A stretch of 64,000 nt of DNA, taken from positions 1 through 64,000 of the forward strand of contig JAJRPG010000096.1 of the NCBI GenBank assembly GCA_024280855.1, given 5' to 3'. A program made the position numbers and the translations under genes. This document shows, one piece after another, positions 62,299 to 64,000 of this stretch; the first letter of the stretch is position 1, and every line of letters begins with the position of its first letter. The notes below the pieces were generated by a model. The model did not search any database. It was not told the DNA's origin and was given only the letters and a program-made list of their open reading frames with translations. This stretch comes from Planctomycetota bacterium. Lineage in GTDB: Bacteria; Planctomycetota; Phycisphaerae; UBA1845.

Positions 62299-62694
62299 TC
62301 AATTCAAATCAGCCGGGATATCAGATAAGTCGCTCACGGCTACGATATACGCGCGAAGCGCCGCAGACTTTGCGATGCTTAATTTTGATTTTTGGGCCAT
62401 GCGAGGGATGATTTCGTGCCATTTATTCATGGAATAACGTTGAATCGGCTCGACGCTATGACATCGGGAACAATCGACAAGATACACTTCACGACCAGAC
62501 TCTAAAAGTGCCATTGTGGTGTCTCTTTTTATGGCGATGTTATAAAATTGAGGGCCTACTGGTGGGGCCATCTGCTCAATGCTCATGCACCCCGCAAGCA
62601 TTAACCCTATCCACAAGACCGCCACGAATTGTATTTTCTTTCGATTACGCATAGTTGATTTCGTGTATATTTCTAAGATGCGACGAAGCATCAT
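62299..62694 (-). CDS. Lipoprotein c-type cytochrome-like protein
   Basis: Lipobox LAGC, heme motif CSRCH in DCSRCHSVEPIQRYSMNKWHEIIPRMAQKSKLS. Confidence 0.7.
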   Translation of the reverse strand: MMLRRILEIYTKSTMRNRKKIQFVAVLWIGLMLAGCMSIEQMAPPVGPQFYNIAIKRDTTMALLESGREVYLVDCSRCHSVEPIQRYSMNKWHEIIPRMAQKSKLSIAKSAALRAYIVAVSDLSDIPADLN

Positions 62695-62721
62695 ATAGTC
62701 CCCCGCTGCCTAGACATCGAC

Positions 62722-63498
62722 TTATCCCTTCAACTCAAATCCGACCATGAGCCTCATTTGGAAATCAGGTTCGTCTTCCACATCGCTTACCTGGAATAGT
62801 GGCGTTAACGTCGCCCACCAAGATGGTGCACGGTAAGAAAAGTTTGGGCCTAGATAGACTACGGCTTTGCCGCGCATGCCGCGCCAATCCGGCATGGCTA
62901 TTTCGTGTACGAGTTCGATACCAGCTAGGAAGCGAGGGGAAAATTGATAACTCACGCCCAAGGCCTGCTCAAACTTTCCGTTGTCTTCGCTATAGTCAGG
63001 CCCTTCCCACTCTGCCTCGAGCGTCACGTTGTAAGCCGCGACAAATGGCCCCATGTTTTTTTGGACGATGACTTTACCTTCAAGCTCAAATAGCTCGTCA
63101 CCAATTTTAACTTCGCCATACAACGCAATACCTAAAGGGTCCGTTGTGGGGTTTCTCAAACTTAGGATTCCCTCAATCGCAAAATCTCGCCAATCTCCAC
63201 GATTCTTTCCTTTAGGCCGATTCTCCTCGTATCGCCAGTCGGAAAGATAAATTCCAAGTTGGAAATTATCCGTGACGCCGTACTCAATCTCGTAGCGGAA
63301 ATCGAATCGGTCGTAATCTCGATTCGTCTCCTTGGCTGTTTTCCATGTGGCCCAATGCTCTAATTCCCAATGGCCTTTGGGTGATGTCGTGGCTTCGTAG
63401 ACATAGGTGAATCGCCGCTCGCCCCCGTGAGCATGGCTAGCGAACATCACCTGGACGCAGCCTAGAATTACATAAGGGAGGACTTTTTTAATTATCAC
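62722..63498 (-). CDS. Putative outer-membrane protein
   Basis: Signal-like N-terminus, beta-rich; likely GTG start at 63498 with GGAG upstream, consistent with the promoter at 63558-63585. Confidence 0.65.
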   Translation of the reverse strand: MIIKKVLPYVILGCVQVMFASHAHGGERRFTYVYEATTSPKGHWELEHWATWKTAKETNRDYDRFDFRYEIEYGVTDNFQLGIYLSDWRYEENRPKGKNRGDWRDFAIEGILSLRNPTTDPLGIALYGEVKIGDELFELEGKVIVQKNMGPFVAAYNVTLEAEWEGPDYSEDNGKFEQALGVSYQFSPRFLAGIELVHEIAMPDWRGMRGKAVVYLGPNFSYRAPSWWATLTPLFQVSDVEDEPDFQMRLMVGFELKG

Positions 63499-63531
63499 CG
63501 TATCAATCTCCAAATCTTCCAATCGAACCTT

Positions 63532-63585
63532 ATTGAGACTTTGTCTCAATTGGCGGGATCATAATGGATAATTTTCGAGTGTCAA
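63532..63585 (-). promoter_or_regulatory. Sigma-70-type promoter with overlapping palindromic operator
   Basis: Minus strand TTGACA-N16-TATGAT (63585-63580 / 63563-63558) and perfect inverted repeat ATTGAGAC-ttt-GTCTCAAT (63532-63550). Confidence 0.7.
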
Positions 63586-63834
63586 GTAGTTGATTTGGAG
63601 AAAAATATTCACAAGGCTGGAGCGAGGAAATCGTCACGTGGTGCATGGCGGCTTCATCGACCTTGAATAGTCGTGATGGCCGTTCTTCGTGTCACCGATT
63701 ATGGCATGATGTAAGCACAGTCGCTCGGTGATGCGCAGGGTGAGGGCGACTCATGCTCGCAGTTCCGTCCTCGCCAGGGGCTGCGCACGAACAATACTAT
63801 CTCGCTTGTTTTTTTGTTCCGATAGTGGAACTGG

Positions 63835-63854
63835 ATTCCCGCCTGCGCGGGAAT
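63835..63854. repeat. REP-like palindrome (ATTCCCGC-CTGC-GCGGGAAT)
   Basis: Matches the common GGATTCCCGCxxxxGCGGGAATGACG-type intergenic repeat. Confidence 0.75.
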
Positions 63855-63882
63855 GACGTGTTGCCAGCGCTCGTACTTCCAT

Positions 63883-63915
63883 CCCCCACCCTTCGGGAGT
63901 ACCTGAAGAATGGGG
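63883..63915. repeat. Structured dispersed repeat copy B
   Basis: CCCCCACCCTTCGGGAGTACCTGAAGAATGGGG; one C-to-T change keeps pairing as G-U. Confidence 0.75.
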
Positions 63916-64000
63916 CATCCTACTCGCTTGACCATGCCACATGGATGGCACTTATTTCCATCGCCAAGAGTGGCTGTCCTTGGTTTTATTTGATAGCCAT

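Overview
The window looks like a planctomycete-type bacterial chromosome segment carrying the right-hand part of a large integrated element (from before position 1 to about 37.15 kb), followed by more ordinary chromosome. (1) 55-3569 is a thiol/metal-handling operon. Two consecutive genes each carry two in-frame UGA codons in a UGA-x-x-UGA (U-x-x-U) arrangement, where homologous domains would have CxxC. Each pair is followed at the expected distance by a compact stem-loop with G in the apical loop, resembling a bacterial SECIS. I read them as double-selenocysteine proteins: an outer-membrane protein and a lipoprotein HMA-thioredoxin fusion. ORF callers, including the supplied track, truncate or miss both. 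(2) 4.7-14.2 kb is integrative-element backbone: a tyrosine recombinase, a RepB-like primase and many small unknown genes. (3) 14.3-34.5 kb is a defence island. It has an MT-A70 methyltransferase, a TPR protein, an OLD-like AAA/TOPRIM protein and a type-1-like BREX locus (brxA, brxB, brxC, pglX, pglZ, brxL). The BREX locus contains extra genes and a duplicated pglZ 5' end flanking an inserted gene. (4) The element border at about 37.1 kb is a tRNA-Gly(CCC) gene broken just after its anticodon arm, next to integrase arm-like direct repeats. (5) The chromosomal side carries a Ser/Thr kinase with an ECF sigma factor, secreted proteins, acs, a KDO transferase, truD, a coiled-coil/FGE/zinc-ribbon GTPase/GAP1-like cluster, an argE-like gene, an FTCD fusion, tRNA-Leu and aroC. 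All calls come from reading the sequence and supplied translations; no database search was run.
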